Source: Parietaria judaica
Taxonomy: Eukaryota > Streptophyta > Magnoliopsida > Rosales > Urticaceae
Length of the DNA stretch: 64,000 bases
Direction: 5' to 3'
NCBI GenBank assembly: GCA_954871525.1
Contig: OX940870.1
Coordinates: 31,548,555-31,612,554 of the forward strand
Below the pieces are notes generated by a model that had not been told where the DNA came from, did no database searches, and saw nothing but the letters and a program-made list of their open reading frames with translations. The first letter of the stretch is position 1, and each line of letters opens with the position of its first letter. Both the position numbers and the translations under genes were made by a program. This document shows positions 22,329-33,729 of the stretch, one piece after another.

Positions 22329-25300
22329 ATGTCCGAATTATCGGCCCTCGACCGCAACGACGACATAATATTCCGGTCAAAGCTGCCCGATATCTTCATC
22401 CCCAAGGACCTCCCGCTCCACACGTATTGTATCGGCAGCAAGTCGCCGGAGGATTCTCAACGCCCGTGCCTCATCAACGGGCCCACCGGGGAGGTGTACA
22501 CGTACGCGGATGTCGAGCTCGGGGCCCGGCGCGTGGCGGCGGGGCTGAGCAAGCTCGGTGTCGGGAAAGGCGACGTGGTGATGGTTGTCCTTCAGAACTC
22601 GCCGGAGTTTGTCCTCACCTTCCTCGCTGCCTCGTACCTCGGTGCCATCACCACCGCCGCGAACCCTTTCTTTACCGGTGCCGAGATTCTCAAGCAGGCC
22701 GACGCCTCGGGCACCAAACTCGTCGTAACCATGGCCTCGTACTACGACAAAGTCAAGGGTATTAAGGTAAAATTTTATTTAATGTCGCGAGATTCTAAAA
22801 ATAAATTTATTTTACGAACTCTGATATCATGTGAAAAGTATATATTATTATTATTTTTTTCCAAAGGGTGCGAAAGAAGATACGACAATCGTCTGCGTGG
22901 ACACGCCGGTGCCGGAAGGGTGGATCCACTTCTCGGTCCTTAGCGGGGCGGACGAGCGGGAGATGCCAACGACGGAGATCTCCCCCGACGACGTAGTGGC
23001 GCTGCCTTACTCGTCGGGGACGACGGGGTTACCGAAGGGCGTGATGCTCACGCACAAGGGGCTGGTGGCAAGCGTGGCGCAGCAAGTTGACGGCAAGAAC
23101 CCAAACCTGTACTACTCGCGGGCCGACGTCATTCTCTGCGTTCTTCCGCTCTTCCACATCTACTCGTTGAACTCGGTGCTGCTATGCGGGCTGCGCGCGG
23201 GCGCGACCGTGCTGATCATGCCCAAATTCGAGATTGGGACGCTGCTGGGGCTGGTGGCACGCCACCGCATCAGCGTTGCGCCCATCGTGCCACCGATCGT
23301 GCTCGCAATTGCGCGCCACCCGGGGCTCGAGGCGCACGACTTGTCGTCGCTGCGGGTGCTCAAGTCCGGGGGAGCGCCGCTGGGGAAGGAGCTGGAGGAC
23401 ACCGTCAGGGCTAAGTTCCCCAACGTCACGCTTGGCCAGGTACGCATCCATATTCTTATATACTATACGTGTACGGATTTTGTTTAATACGTGTATGTAT
23501 ATAATATATATATATATATATTTATAATATATATTTGGTTATTACATTTACAATGTCCGATAATTAGCTGAAACATCGTTGGTGCTTGCTTACGTTTTGC
23601 CTTGTGGAGATGGGATCCACGTATATTTTTTAGATTAGTAATAGCACTGATTGATTATTAATAATTATATTTTTTTTAATTATACTAAGTTATATTCCAC
23701 TGTTTTTACATATATATATATATACATTACATATATAGACAATTTGTTTTACGAGTCACAATTTATTATATTTCTCCAAATCAGTTTTGCAAATAACTAT
23801 AAGAATCTTTTATGATGCTTTCATTTGTATGTTTTTATTTTATTTTATTTTGGAAGAAACTATAAAGAATAAAATTGTTTTCGTTGATTTGAATTTGAAA
23901 AGTAAAAGGCATCATGTGCAAGGAAATTATTTGCAAAAACATGTCTTCCATTTATATTATTTTTCTTGTAGAAGCTTGTTTTTTTTTTTGTTTTTTTTTT
24001 TATAGGGGAACTTTTATTAATCTTTCCAAATAACTTAAGTACTTTTATTATTAATAACTTTAATTTATATAATGACTGTTGAGACAGCTGGTCATGACTT
24101 GATCTAGTACTTTCTTTTCATATTTCTTAATTCTTGTCGTTTTTCAATCAATTTATACACATGATTAATGAACACATGGCCAAATGTTAGCTATATTCAC
24201 TGTGTGAAATTTCGTGGTATTAAAACTTAATACTGTAATATAACATATCTTGTCAATATGCTCATTAACTTATTTTTCGTTTGTCACATAGCTATAATAA
24301 TATATGCATGAATTTACACGCTTAGATCTTCAAAATGTGGACTAAATTTTTTCAACAATTTTCTTTTGTCCTTTTCTTTTTTATTTTTTATTTTAAGGCT
24401 TCTTTAAAAAAAAAAAAAAAAGAGAGACAAGAATACCGATTGTTTTTTTTTTTGTTGTTGAAAGAATATCAGTCTATAATTGTGGACCTTATAGTTTTGT
24501 AATTTGTGGTGCATTTCCCCAACAGCAAAAAAAATCATAAATAGATAAAACATCTCATTTGAATGACATTTTTGTTTGTATCGAGTTTAATATCATTTCA
24601 ATTCATTGAAATCAAGGACATATTTATAAATTGCATAACTTTCAATTACTCTTTAGGAAAATGGCGGTATAACTATAAACAGACTTTTAAAAAATTAGCA
24701 TTAAGCTCTTTTTTTTTAGTGGCGAAAGTTATCAAATTTTTGTTTTTTGTCTTCCGTCATATTTTCATCCTAAAACCGTTAAGCAGCGTCTCGCATCACG
24801 TTTTTAACCCATTAAATATACCATTGTTTATTATTGAAAATTATTTTAATTATTTTATTCAAAATGGTACATGTAAAAGGTTTGAAAACGTGACACGATT
24901 CTGGACGAAAACATGACGAAAGACACAAAAAAGAGTTTCACAACTTTCGCCACAAAAAGAAATGAGAACTTAATGCCAACTTTTCAAAACCTTAAATTCT
25001 TATGCCGCAATTTTCCTTTATTATTTTATCACTTTTGAGATATTCTTTTTCTTTTAAATTGCAGTCATAGTTACAGCAAATCCAATATACATCATGTATA
25101 GTTTTGTAGCTTACCTATTATGCATATAATATTACCTTCTACACTGACTTAACTACATAATTTTGCAAATAATTAATACTGACAATCATGTAGCTTAGTA
25201 TAATTTTTATGAAATTTCTCATAATCATCCTAGCTACTAAGTATTCCAATTCCACTATAGTTTGTTAGACTTAAAATTAACATTTTTTTTATAATCAATG

Positions 25301-25344
25301 AGCACTTGATTACATGAGTTTCTACCTGGATTTCAAGACAAATT

Positions 25345-25402
<58 letters not shown>

Positions 25403-27140
25403 ATTCTAACAATGTTGATTATGATCATAGAAGGCACTAATCAATAAATTAAGTAGATAATTATGTTTTTTTTTAGGGGTATGGAATGACAGAGGCTGGG
25501 CCAGTGCTAACAATGTCACTGGCATTTGCAAAGGAGCCATTTGAAGTGAAAGGAGGGGCTTGTGGAACTGTCGTTAGAAATGCCGAGATGAAGATCGTTG
25601 ATCCCGAAACCACTGCTTCTCTCCCCAGAAACCAGCCCGGCGAGATTTGCATTAGGGGCGACCAAATCATGAAAGGTATTTGTTATAGATCGACCGTCGT
25701 GAAATAACAAAATAAACAAAGATTATAAACAAAAGTTTACATAGAACTCAATATGAAAAAAAAGAAATAAACAAAGATTATAAACAAAAGTTTACCTAGA
25801 ACTCAATATGAAAAAAAAGAAGAAGAAAGTAATTGATATATATTAGATTATGCAACCGTTTAAATACTAAAGCGCATAGACGTAACATTCCCAATCCAAA
25901 TTACATAAAACGGTGAAACAGGGAGACGTGTTAGGTAACCTTCGTAAATCTAATTATTCGTCGCACCGCGAGCTTTTAAAGAGGTCCGACCAAATAAACA
26001 AATCCGGTTAATGAATTTTGAATTGCGAAATTGGAATGCATTTATAGTGAGAGTGAATAAATTTTGGGGCCCGGATACAAAAGTTCGTTACAAGAACACA
26101 TCAAACTTAAAATACGGAAAAAATATTTCAAAATTGTCATAATTTTTTTTTTTTCAGAGGGTACCTTCTACCTATAAGAAAACTCCTTATATTAAAGCTC
26201 AAAGCTTCACAATTTAGTGAGATGTTCTCATTAGATTAGTGCAATAACTTTTTGAATTCACATTCATGAAAGTAATCTAGATGCAATTACATGGACATTT
26301 TCAGGATATCTGAACAATCCCGAGGCCACGAAGAACACGATTGACAAAGACGGTTGGCTTCATACCGGCGACATTGGCTACGTTGACGACGACGACGAGC
26401 TGTTCATCGTCGACCGCCTCAAAGAGCTCATCAAATACAAAGGCTTTCAAGTTGCTCCTGCGGAGCTCGAAGCCCTTCTTCTCACTCACCCTCAAATTTC
26501 CGACGCCGCCGTTGTCCCGTAAGCATTTCAACTCTACCTCCTCGGTCTTTAACAAGGGCGGAGCCTCTTACAAGAATTTAGGAGGGGCGCGTGAAATAAT
26601 AATAAAAAAAAAAAACCTCTAAATTTAATAAGGTGACAGAAAGAAAAAAAAAACAATAAGAAAGAAGGAAAAGTTTATAACTTGACTTGCCCCAATAAAT
26701 TATTAATTGAACTGATTATAATTTTTTTTTTTTGTCGCAGCATGAAGGATGAAGCCGCCGGCGAGGTTCCGGTTGCGTTTGTTGTGAGGTCGAAAGAGTC
26801 CGAGGTTACCGAGGAAGAAGTCAAACAATTTATCTCTAAGCAGGTACTATACATATTTTTTATTATAATATTTTTTCTAATTCTAGGCTTCATAATATTT
26901 TAAATGAAAATTATAATAAAGGTGATAAGTATAAGAATTAAGAAATGAGATTACACAATAAGAATCCAAAGCTTAGTGTTTTCTCATTTTGTTGATTATT
27001 TAAATAATTAGTTGATAATGCAGGTGGTGTTTTACAAGAGAATAAGCAAAGTGTTCTTCATCGAAGCAATTCCCAAGTCTCCATCCGGCAAAATTTTGAG
27101 GAAAGACTTGAGAGCCAAACTTGCTTCACCACTCAATTGA
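22329..27140 (+). CDS. 4CL: 4-coumarate:CoA ligase
   Basis: Cytosolic ANL-superfamily enzyme. It adenylates 4-coumarate and related hydroxycinnamates with ATP and then forms the CoA thioester that feeds lignin and flavonoid synthesis. Exons: 22329-22766, 22867-23439, 25477-25675, 26305-26518, 26741-26843, 27024-27140; all GT-AG and in frame, 547 aa, the usual length. AMP-binding box I ([10 protein letters not shown]) is at about 195-204, box II (GEICIRG) at 392-398, and the catalytic lysine at K532 in [10 protein letters not shown]. The GYGMTEAGP motif starts at 338. There is no peroxisomal C-terminal signal (ends SPLN), which argues against the 4CL-like/OPCL group. Exons 1 and 2 are much more GC-rich than the later ones. 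Intron 2 (2.0 kb) contains a Mutator-like MITE and an ATT microsatellite. Class I versus class II was not resolved. Confidence 0.97.
24655..25017. mobile_element. Mutator-like MITE in 4CL intron 2, 363 bp
   Basis: The left end AGGAAAATGGCGG pairs with the right end CCGCAATTTTCCT. Pairing continues through GCATTAAGCTC / GAACTTAATGC and GTGGCGAAAGTT / AACTTTCGCCAC. Possible 9-bp target duplication TTACTCTTT / TTATTATTT (7 of 9). Non-coding and intronic, so removed by splicing. Confidence 0.7.
25346..25400. repeat. (TTA)n microsatellite in 4CL intron 2
   Basis: About 18 uninterrupted units, 76 bases before the exon 3 acceptor. Confidence 0.88.
25711..25819. repeat. Tandem duplication of 55 bp in 4CL intron 3
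   Basis: Two nearly identical copies of a unit beginning AATAAACAAAGATTATAAAC start at 25711 and 25766. They differ at about one position, so the duplication is recent. Confidence 0.85.
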
Positions 27141-28109
27141 TAACATCTCGTTTCTGTGCATTGGAATGGAATATGTATTATTCACATACACACAAACTAT
27201 ATATCTATTCATATGCTAATAAATTTCATATTCTTTTTAAATATTATTTATAAAATTTGATAACAGTACCTTAAGGTATCACCAGATTTCTGTGTCTTCA
27301 CTTATCATTGTTGATAATAGCAAAAAAAAAAACCCTGTTTATTGTTAAGGCCATATCTGTGCCAAGAAAATTGCATTAACTGATTAATGGTTTTTAACGG
27401 TTAACGCTTATTTTTTCTGTAGAATCGAATAAGCATGTCATGTCATGCTAAAGTGGTATCTGGTTTTTATGATGATTCTTCTATTGTTTTACTTTTTACC
27501 GCATATGTCTATCAAATGTTTTTATTTTTGCTGATGAATAATTCATACAATTTTTTTTGTAACTAATTGTTATATTATTTTAAAAAATGGTCTTTTTATT
27601 ATTTTTAAAAAAGTGATATTAACGCTGAAATTTACATGATATGTTCGCAATTAGAGCTGCAGGTCACGACGTCGTGACCAAGTCGTCGGAAATCGCAGGT
27701 TTGCTCGTCGCGATGCGTCGGGGTGTTCAGGGTTGCGATGAATCGCGATGTTGAGAGAGGGAGAGAGAGAGAGAGTATGTGAGACAGAGAGAGACGGAGC
27801 GCGTAGGTGCAATCGCGATGTGGGAAGCTCCTCGTGATTGTTCACGATTTTCCCGTCGCGAGACGTCGCGAACCTCTGCTGGCCATCGCAAGTTGCAGCT
27901 TGATTCGCAATGGAGTGCGTGAAGTACATGATATATATATATATATATATATATATGAGGGATATTAATTGTAGAATTAAAAAAAGTAACGATAGGTACT
28001 AATTATATTTTTTTAGTCGGATAAAATAGCCAAAGTCTAATAATAGCATGCCACAGTTTTGCGTTTAATTTTTGTTTATCTTCGTTAGTCGAGTTCCACA
28101 TGGCCTTCA
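27141..28109. other. 4CL trailer and intergenic DNA
   Basis: 4CL trailer, then non-coding DNA. A GC-rich island at about 27650-27910 contains an 18-bp perfect palindrome (27662-27679), several TCGCGA-type words and a GA-rich run (27754-27776). An (AT)n run follows at 27931-27954. No gene. Confidence 0.45.
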
Positions 28110-28129
28110 ATTGACTTCCAAATGACATT

Positions 28130-28346
28130 TTTTTAAGTAGAAGGAAAATTCATTGAAATTAGGGCCTTAAACCCCTTCGAACATGCATATTAAGCCACTC
28201 CGGACAAGTACAAGGCCAAAAGTCCGATGTCGTATCGGGGATACGAGATTTAGCTAGCGCGTTAGCGACTTCGTTACAAAGTCTAGGAATCCACCGGATT
28301 TTCCTGGCCGGTGCTACTTTCCTTGCAAGCTATAGAAAGCTTTTCC
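28130..28346 (-). mobile_element. 5'-truncated LINE, 217 bp
   Basis: Read on the minus strand, the sequence encodes the tail of an RNase H-type domain (WIPRLCNEVANALAKSRIPD) and a Cys-containing C-terminal segment, then a stop and an A-rich tail at 28130-28135. Flanking 20-bp direct repeats at 28110-28129 and 28347-28366 (ATTGACTTCCAAATGACATT versus ATTGACTCCCAAATGACATT) are a target-site duplication with one mismatch. This is the signature of target-primed reverse transcription with early termination. Confidence 0.83.
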
Positions 28347-28366
28347 ATTGACTCCCAAATGACATT

Positions 28367-29111
28367 GCCTCATCATAGAATTATAATGTAGCATGTCACA
28401 TGGCAATTCGTGTTTCATATCGTTGTGCCATGCCTTAATCATTTATTGATTATATTAGACAATGAGACCCGAACCCTCATTATTTTAATAGTGTCTGTCT
28501 AAATTTTTTTTTTCTCTCTCTCCATATTTAACTCATTCTGATACTTTTAGATGATAAATAAATCAAGTTAATATTCATTTAATTTATATAATTTAATATT
28601 TAAAATTAACCAGTAATTTTTTTATATTTATTTATTGAGTAATGTAATTAATAAAATAAAAAATATAAATATAAATTTCATTTATAAATAAGTTTAAAAC
28701 ACTTATAAAACTTTAAAATGAAAAGTTTCTTCTTTTTATCATGTCTAATCGAATTTTATTGTATTATCGTATTAGTGTCGTCTTTCACTTTTGTGTCCGA
28801 CTCCAAATTAGTACCACAATTCATTTAAAGTCCGCTTAATGTCATTTACATCATATCGCATACGTGTCGGGCATTGCCATCAACATATTGCAATTGGTTC
28901 GGGTCGGGCGACGGAGTCGGTCTCGTCGGGTCAGCAAGGCTTTTATAAATCGAAGGGCAAAAGTGTCATTCCCCATAGAAACGACTCGGGTTTGACAGAA
29001 GATATCGTTTCCGTTAATTTGTGGCGCCAAGCGAAGCTTCCATTGAAGAGCTCCGAAGCTCTGATCACATTCAGCTTTGCAGCTTTATCACTCTCACACA
29101 AATCGCCATTG
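28367..29111. other. Upstream region of Rubisco-activase-like gene
   Basis: AT-rich, then the promoter and leader. The frame of the first exon stays open upstream as far as an ATG at 28839, which would add 91 residues, but that stretch has no transit-peptide or conserved character. Confidence 0.45.
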
Positions 29112-29505
29112 ATGGCTCACTGCAACCAGACTCCGGCGTTTTCCATTTTCTCCAACCCTAACCTAGCGCCGGCGAAGAGGAGGCTCTCTCCGGTCTCCGT
29201 CTGCTGCTCTGTCTCCTCGGCCGGCGACGCTTCGCCGGAGAAGAGGGAGAAGAAGCTCTCCGACCAGTCTTCATGGGAGGCCAAGGACTCCGAGGGCCGG
29301 GACTACCTCTACCGCCTCGGCAAGGAGGCCGACAACATGAACATCACCGTCGGAGCCAAGGCCGGCGTCATCGACGACCTCTTCGCCGGGAACTTCCTCG
29401 GCCGGGACTGTAAGAAATTCTTCTTGATATCAATTTAAGCGAAAATACTGAATTTGATACCGAGATCTCATTGATGACGATTCGCCTTTTCTTTGATTGA
29501 CGACG

Positions 29506-29545
<40 letters not shown>

Positions 29546-31473
29546 TGAATGAATGTGAATGTTGATTCTGCGATGCTTTTGGCTGCGGATACTGTATTTG
29601 AATTTCGTCAAAAGGAATTGTTGATTTTGTTTGGAAATTTGAGAATTTGATACTTGAAGATTGATGAACATTAGGTTTTTTTGATTGATTGACGACGAGC
29701 ATATATGGAATAATTCAACGAAATTTAATGTAATTTTTCGAAGATTATTTGTAGAATGCGAGTGTTGAATTCTGCTTTTTGTGATGCCTTTTGCAGCGGA
29801 TATCGTGTTTGATTATCGTCATAAGGTCACGAGGTCGTTCGAATACCTTCAAGGCGATTACTACATCGCTCCACTCTTCATGGTATATTTGTTTTCACTG
29901 TGCCTGCAAACATTTTTAGAGTATTGAGTAGGCGTTTGTAGATTGCGTGTTCCAGCGTAGCCATTTTTAAGAGCTCAAGTTTCAATTTGCATTTCGGAAC
30001 TACGGGTAATAATTTCTTGATGGAATGAAGAATTTAGGTCGGTTCGGTCAATTTTTCTTCGTTTGGGATAAGATCTGCACTAAAAAAAATCGAGATTTAA
30101 CTATCAATTTCATTGCTAGTTTTGTCAGCCTATCATCTTTTTAGTTTTATGTGATTGCATGTAAGTATTGCTTTGATGCTTTGGACTTAATGTCGCTACT
30201 TTGTGCCGTTTGCTTGTCAACAGGATAAAGTTGGTAAGTTCTGTTCATTGGGGAAAACACTGAGGTTTCATGAGAGACTTCACTTGGAGATGTCAGGAGA
30301 CTAGTAGGATTGTTCTACTCTTCTCTCACATACTAATTTCTTAGAAAAAAAATGTTGCAATGACGTTTCGAATTATCTTTCACTATTCGCTCTTATCATT
30401 TGCTTCTTTTATGAAATATATACTACATTATCTGCATTGACTTTCTTTTGCAACAATTATATGCATTACAAAGTATGCTTGCAATGCTATGCTTTTAAAG
30501 CTTGCTTTGGTGTTGCGAAAACATGTCATTCAATATCATTAAAGTTTATATTATATAATATAATTCGAGTCTCTTGACATTTTTTACCGCAATGATTACT
30601 TCTTGGTGCAGTATGCCACATTGCGAAGAACTACCTAGCTCATCTTCTCGACACCAAAGTTCCTTTGATCCTTGGTATTTATATTACAATCTTTCTCAGA
30701 AGCATGTATATAGGAATGTTGTCAAGACTTCTATTGATAATATCTTACGTTCGTGTTCGAAATGTTATTTTAAGATTATATACGTTCAGCAAGTATTTCC
30801 ATTGCATGTTTTAAAATCAATGCATCACGTGTGACAGGTGTTTGGGGAGGGAAGGGGCAAGGAAAGACATTTCAGACTGAACTTATCTTCCGAGCCATGG
30901 GAGTCGAGCCTGTAATTATGTCTGCTGGTGAACTTGAGTCAGAGAGAGCCGGTGAGATGAGTCTTAAGTATGTCTTAACTTAACTATGTGGACACATCGA
31001 TTTTTTTTTCTCATCGCTTGAAACTTAATTTTTCCGACACAGGTGAACCAGGGAAGCTGATCCGTGAGCGCTATCGAACAGCTTCCCAAGTGATCAACAA
31101 CCAAGTTAGAAGCTTTTACTACTTACACTACTATATGTATGTAATGGGTTGTTCAATCAATTGAAATATCTTTGTTATTATGTTTTTGTTTTTGTTAATG
31201 TGAATGTGGTGATATACAATGGGACAGAAAACAGCTATTTTTTAGAAGATAGATTTAGTTTGTTTCATTACTTGGTTTTCTGTTGAAGCTTTAATCACAT
31301 ATATCTTTTCTTTCTCAGGGAAAAATGAGCTGCTTAATGATAAATGATCTCGATGCTGGCCTCGGTAGATTCGGTGAGTATCAACAATCAATACAATAAT
31401 TCAAGTCAAGTCTGTATTTTTGGCGGTATGTTCAAAGCTGATTATTATGTAAATTCTTATGCAAAAAAAAAAA

Positions 31474-31504
<31 letters not shown>

Positions 31505-33166
31505 CAAAACAAAACAAAACAAAAAACAAAAAAACAAAAAAACAAAACAAAACAAAACAAAACCTTCATAGTAGAAAAGAAAAATATTTATTTTCAGTTT
31601 ATACTCAATCACTTCATCTTTTTGGTTTCAAGAGGACTATTATTCAGCTGCCTCCTTTATCTTTCTTTTCTTAACTCGCGAGTACGTATATTTCTCTCTA
31701 GAAATGTAAAATTAGATTTTATCGTTAAACGATCTCAATCATTTATTAATCACAGTGAAATACATTTTCCATTGTTAATGTCTAGGGAATACTCAGATGA
31801 CTGTGAACAATCAAATAGTTGTTGGAACACTGATGAATCTCGCTGATAATCCAACAAGAGTAAGCGTGGGGCAAGACTGGCGTGCAGGAGACATCACAAA
31901 CAGAGTGCCTATCATCGTCACCGGGAATGACTTCTCAACAATATATGCCCCGTTGATTCGGGATGGAAGGATGGACAAATTTTACTGGTAGCTTGTGGAA
32001 TCACTTTATATGAATTTAATTTCATTTCATTTTGAAGAGCATTAAATTTATTTGTCTTACTACACATAATTCTTGCTATGAGGCATTAGGCTATAAAATC
32101 AAAATTGCGAAAAATATTTTGTATAGAATCTGGTAGTTTGGCGACAAAGCGATATCTGTAAACGTTAGTCAAAATGCAGGCAGCCAAATATCGACGACAT
32201 CGTGAATATCGTTCACAGAATGTATCAGAAAGACGGCATATCTAAAGATGACGTGTTGAGTATAGTGCAAACATTTCCTAATCAAGGTATCTCTGTCAAT
32301 CTATAATTTTGGAACTTTATACATGTTTATTGCGAGTGCAATGTAAACGATCATTTGATTCTATGTTTTTCACTTATCATATGTTGGGTGATTTTGCAGC
32401 TCTAGATTTCTATGGAGCTTTAAGATCCCGAACCTACGATAAGTCAATTTCTAAGGTAAGAAGATCTTTCCTTTCTTGAAATCACCTGTAGTACATTGTG
32501 GCTTATTGCCCCGAATCGATTGATATCAAATAATGAAAAAGTTTGCATGAAATGAGATCACGAGCTTCTTGAGATTCTTAGATAAATCTACTGAATCTCC
32601 ATTTACAGTGGGTTGAAGATATTGGAGGTGTTGCGAAACTCGGAGAGAAACTCCTACGGAGAAAGAAAGATGAGAAACTTCCATTGTTTATTGCTCCAAA
32701 GGTAAATTCATCATCCTTAAGCATAAATTCAATAGCTTACTAGTTGTTACTTGCTATCTTGTCAATCTGTAAACAGCATTAAGTAATTCCTTCTTTCAAT
32801 TGTTTGTTTAATTTTATTTTTATTATTTGGAGGTACTATAGGTATTTTATAATAATTCAGAGGTAGGGGAGAAATTTTTGGCCCCTTTTTCCCGCATTGT
32901 CCTGGTCCCATCCCCGTACTTGTCCAAAAGTTGGCTTTTTTTGTCCAAAATATGGGAACCGTGCCCATCCCGATTCCCGGTTTGTAAATTGAGTTCAGGC
33001 CCGTCCCGGTTCCAAATTTATAAACTTGGATCGGGACCGGACTGGGCCGATGTCAAAAAGGCCTAATTCTTGGTTTGAAAAATATATATTCCAAGCCTGG
33101 CCTGATTTCGGTCCCAGTCCGAATTTGTACAGAAAGCTATTTCTTTTGACCCTGGGTCTTGGTCCC

Positions 33167-33222
<56 letters not shown>

Positions 33223-33729
33223 TTCTTGTTTGAATGGTGAGACAAACTGGGGAGAGTTTAGGTCATGCTCTCAAAGGAGAGACTGATAGTTTATTGATCC
33301 TTTATTCGTTCTTCTCAAAAGTGTTCGAGATTCTCATAACTTCAGTGAATTTTGGTTCGATTTCAATTAGTAAATCTCGTAACTCCGATAGTTCCTGAAA
33401 GTATTGTCTCATGAATATGATTGAGATCAGAGTATTGCCTAGAAATAATCCTGAAACTTGGACATCTGTACGTTAGTTCCTTGTAAATGACTAAAACCGT
33501 GACCGCATATAGAACCTTTAGCGGCCAGGTTTCTTATAAAACGGGAATGGGAACTGAGCTAAAACTGGATCCCGTTTCATCAGATTGACGGTGACGTTAT
33601 CTGTGTGAACAGCAAACAGTGGAGAATTTGCTGGAATCAGGGTATTCTTTGCTGAGAGAGCAAGAGTTGATAATGGAGTCTAAACTTTCAAAGGAGTACA
33701 TGAAGAACATGGATGAGATTGAAGATTAG
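29112..33729 (+). CDS. Rubisco-activase-like AAA+ ATPase, chloroplast
   Basis: Homolog of Rubisco activase, closest in wording to the divergent Arabidopsis paralog At1g73110. Exons: 29112-29409, 29797-29882, 30224-30233, 30612-30674, 30838-30951, 31043-31104, 31319-31373, 31786-31987, 32180-32286, 32400-32455, 32609-32701, 33613-33729. All GT-AG, frame intact, 420 aa. Residues 1-40 look like a transit peptide. Walker A GGKGQGKT is at about 156-163, and Walker B (CLMINDLDAG) at about 216-225. NNQIVVGTLMNLADNPTRVS and VTGNDFSTIYAPLIRDGRM follow, as in the activase family. The C-terminus lacks the redox cysteines of the long activase isoform. Exon 3 is only 10 nt. Whether this paralog activates Rubisco is not established by sequence. 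The start at 29112 was chosen because the transit peptide begins there. Confidence 0.93.
29509..29543. repeat. (AT)n microsatellite, activase-like intron 1
   Basis: About 17 AT units, 100 bases after the first exon. Confidence 0.85.
31459..31562. repeat. (CAAAA)n minisatellite, activase-like intron 7
   Basis: A poly-A start followed by about 18 units of CAAAA with some longer A runs. Lysine-rich open frames over it are artefacts of the repeat. Confidence 0.88.
32850..33220. repeat. Degenerate transposon and (TA)n in activase-like intron 11
   Basis: A GC-rich patch with repeated CCCGTCCC/GGGACCGG-type words (32880-33160) resembles the interior of the hAT element at 17120. It is followed by a TA run of about 25 units (33171-33220). 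No termini were resolved. Confidence 0.45.

Noticed and set aside
31344..31674. Lysine- and asparagine-rich frames
   Set aside because: They translate the CAAAA repeat inside an activase-like intron.
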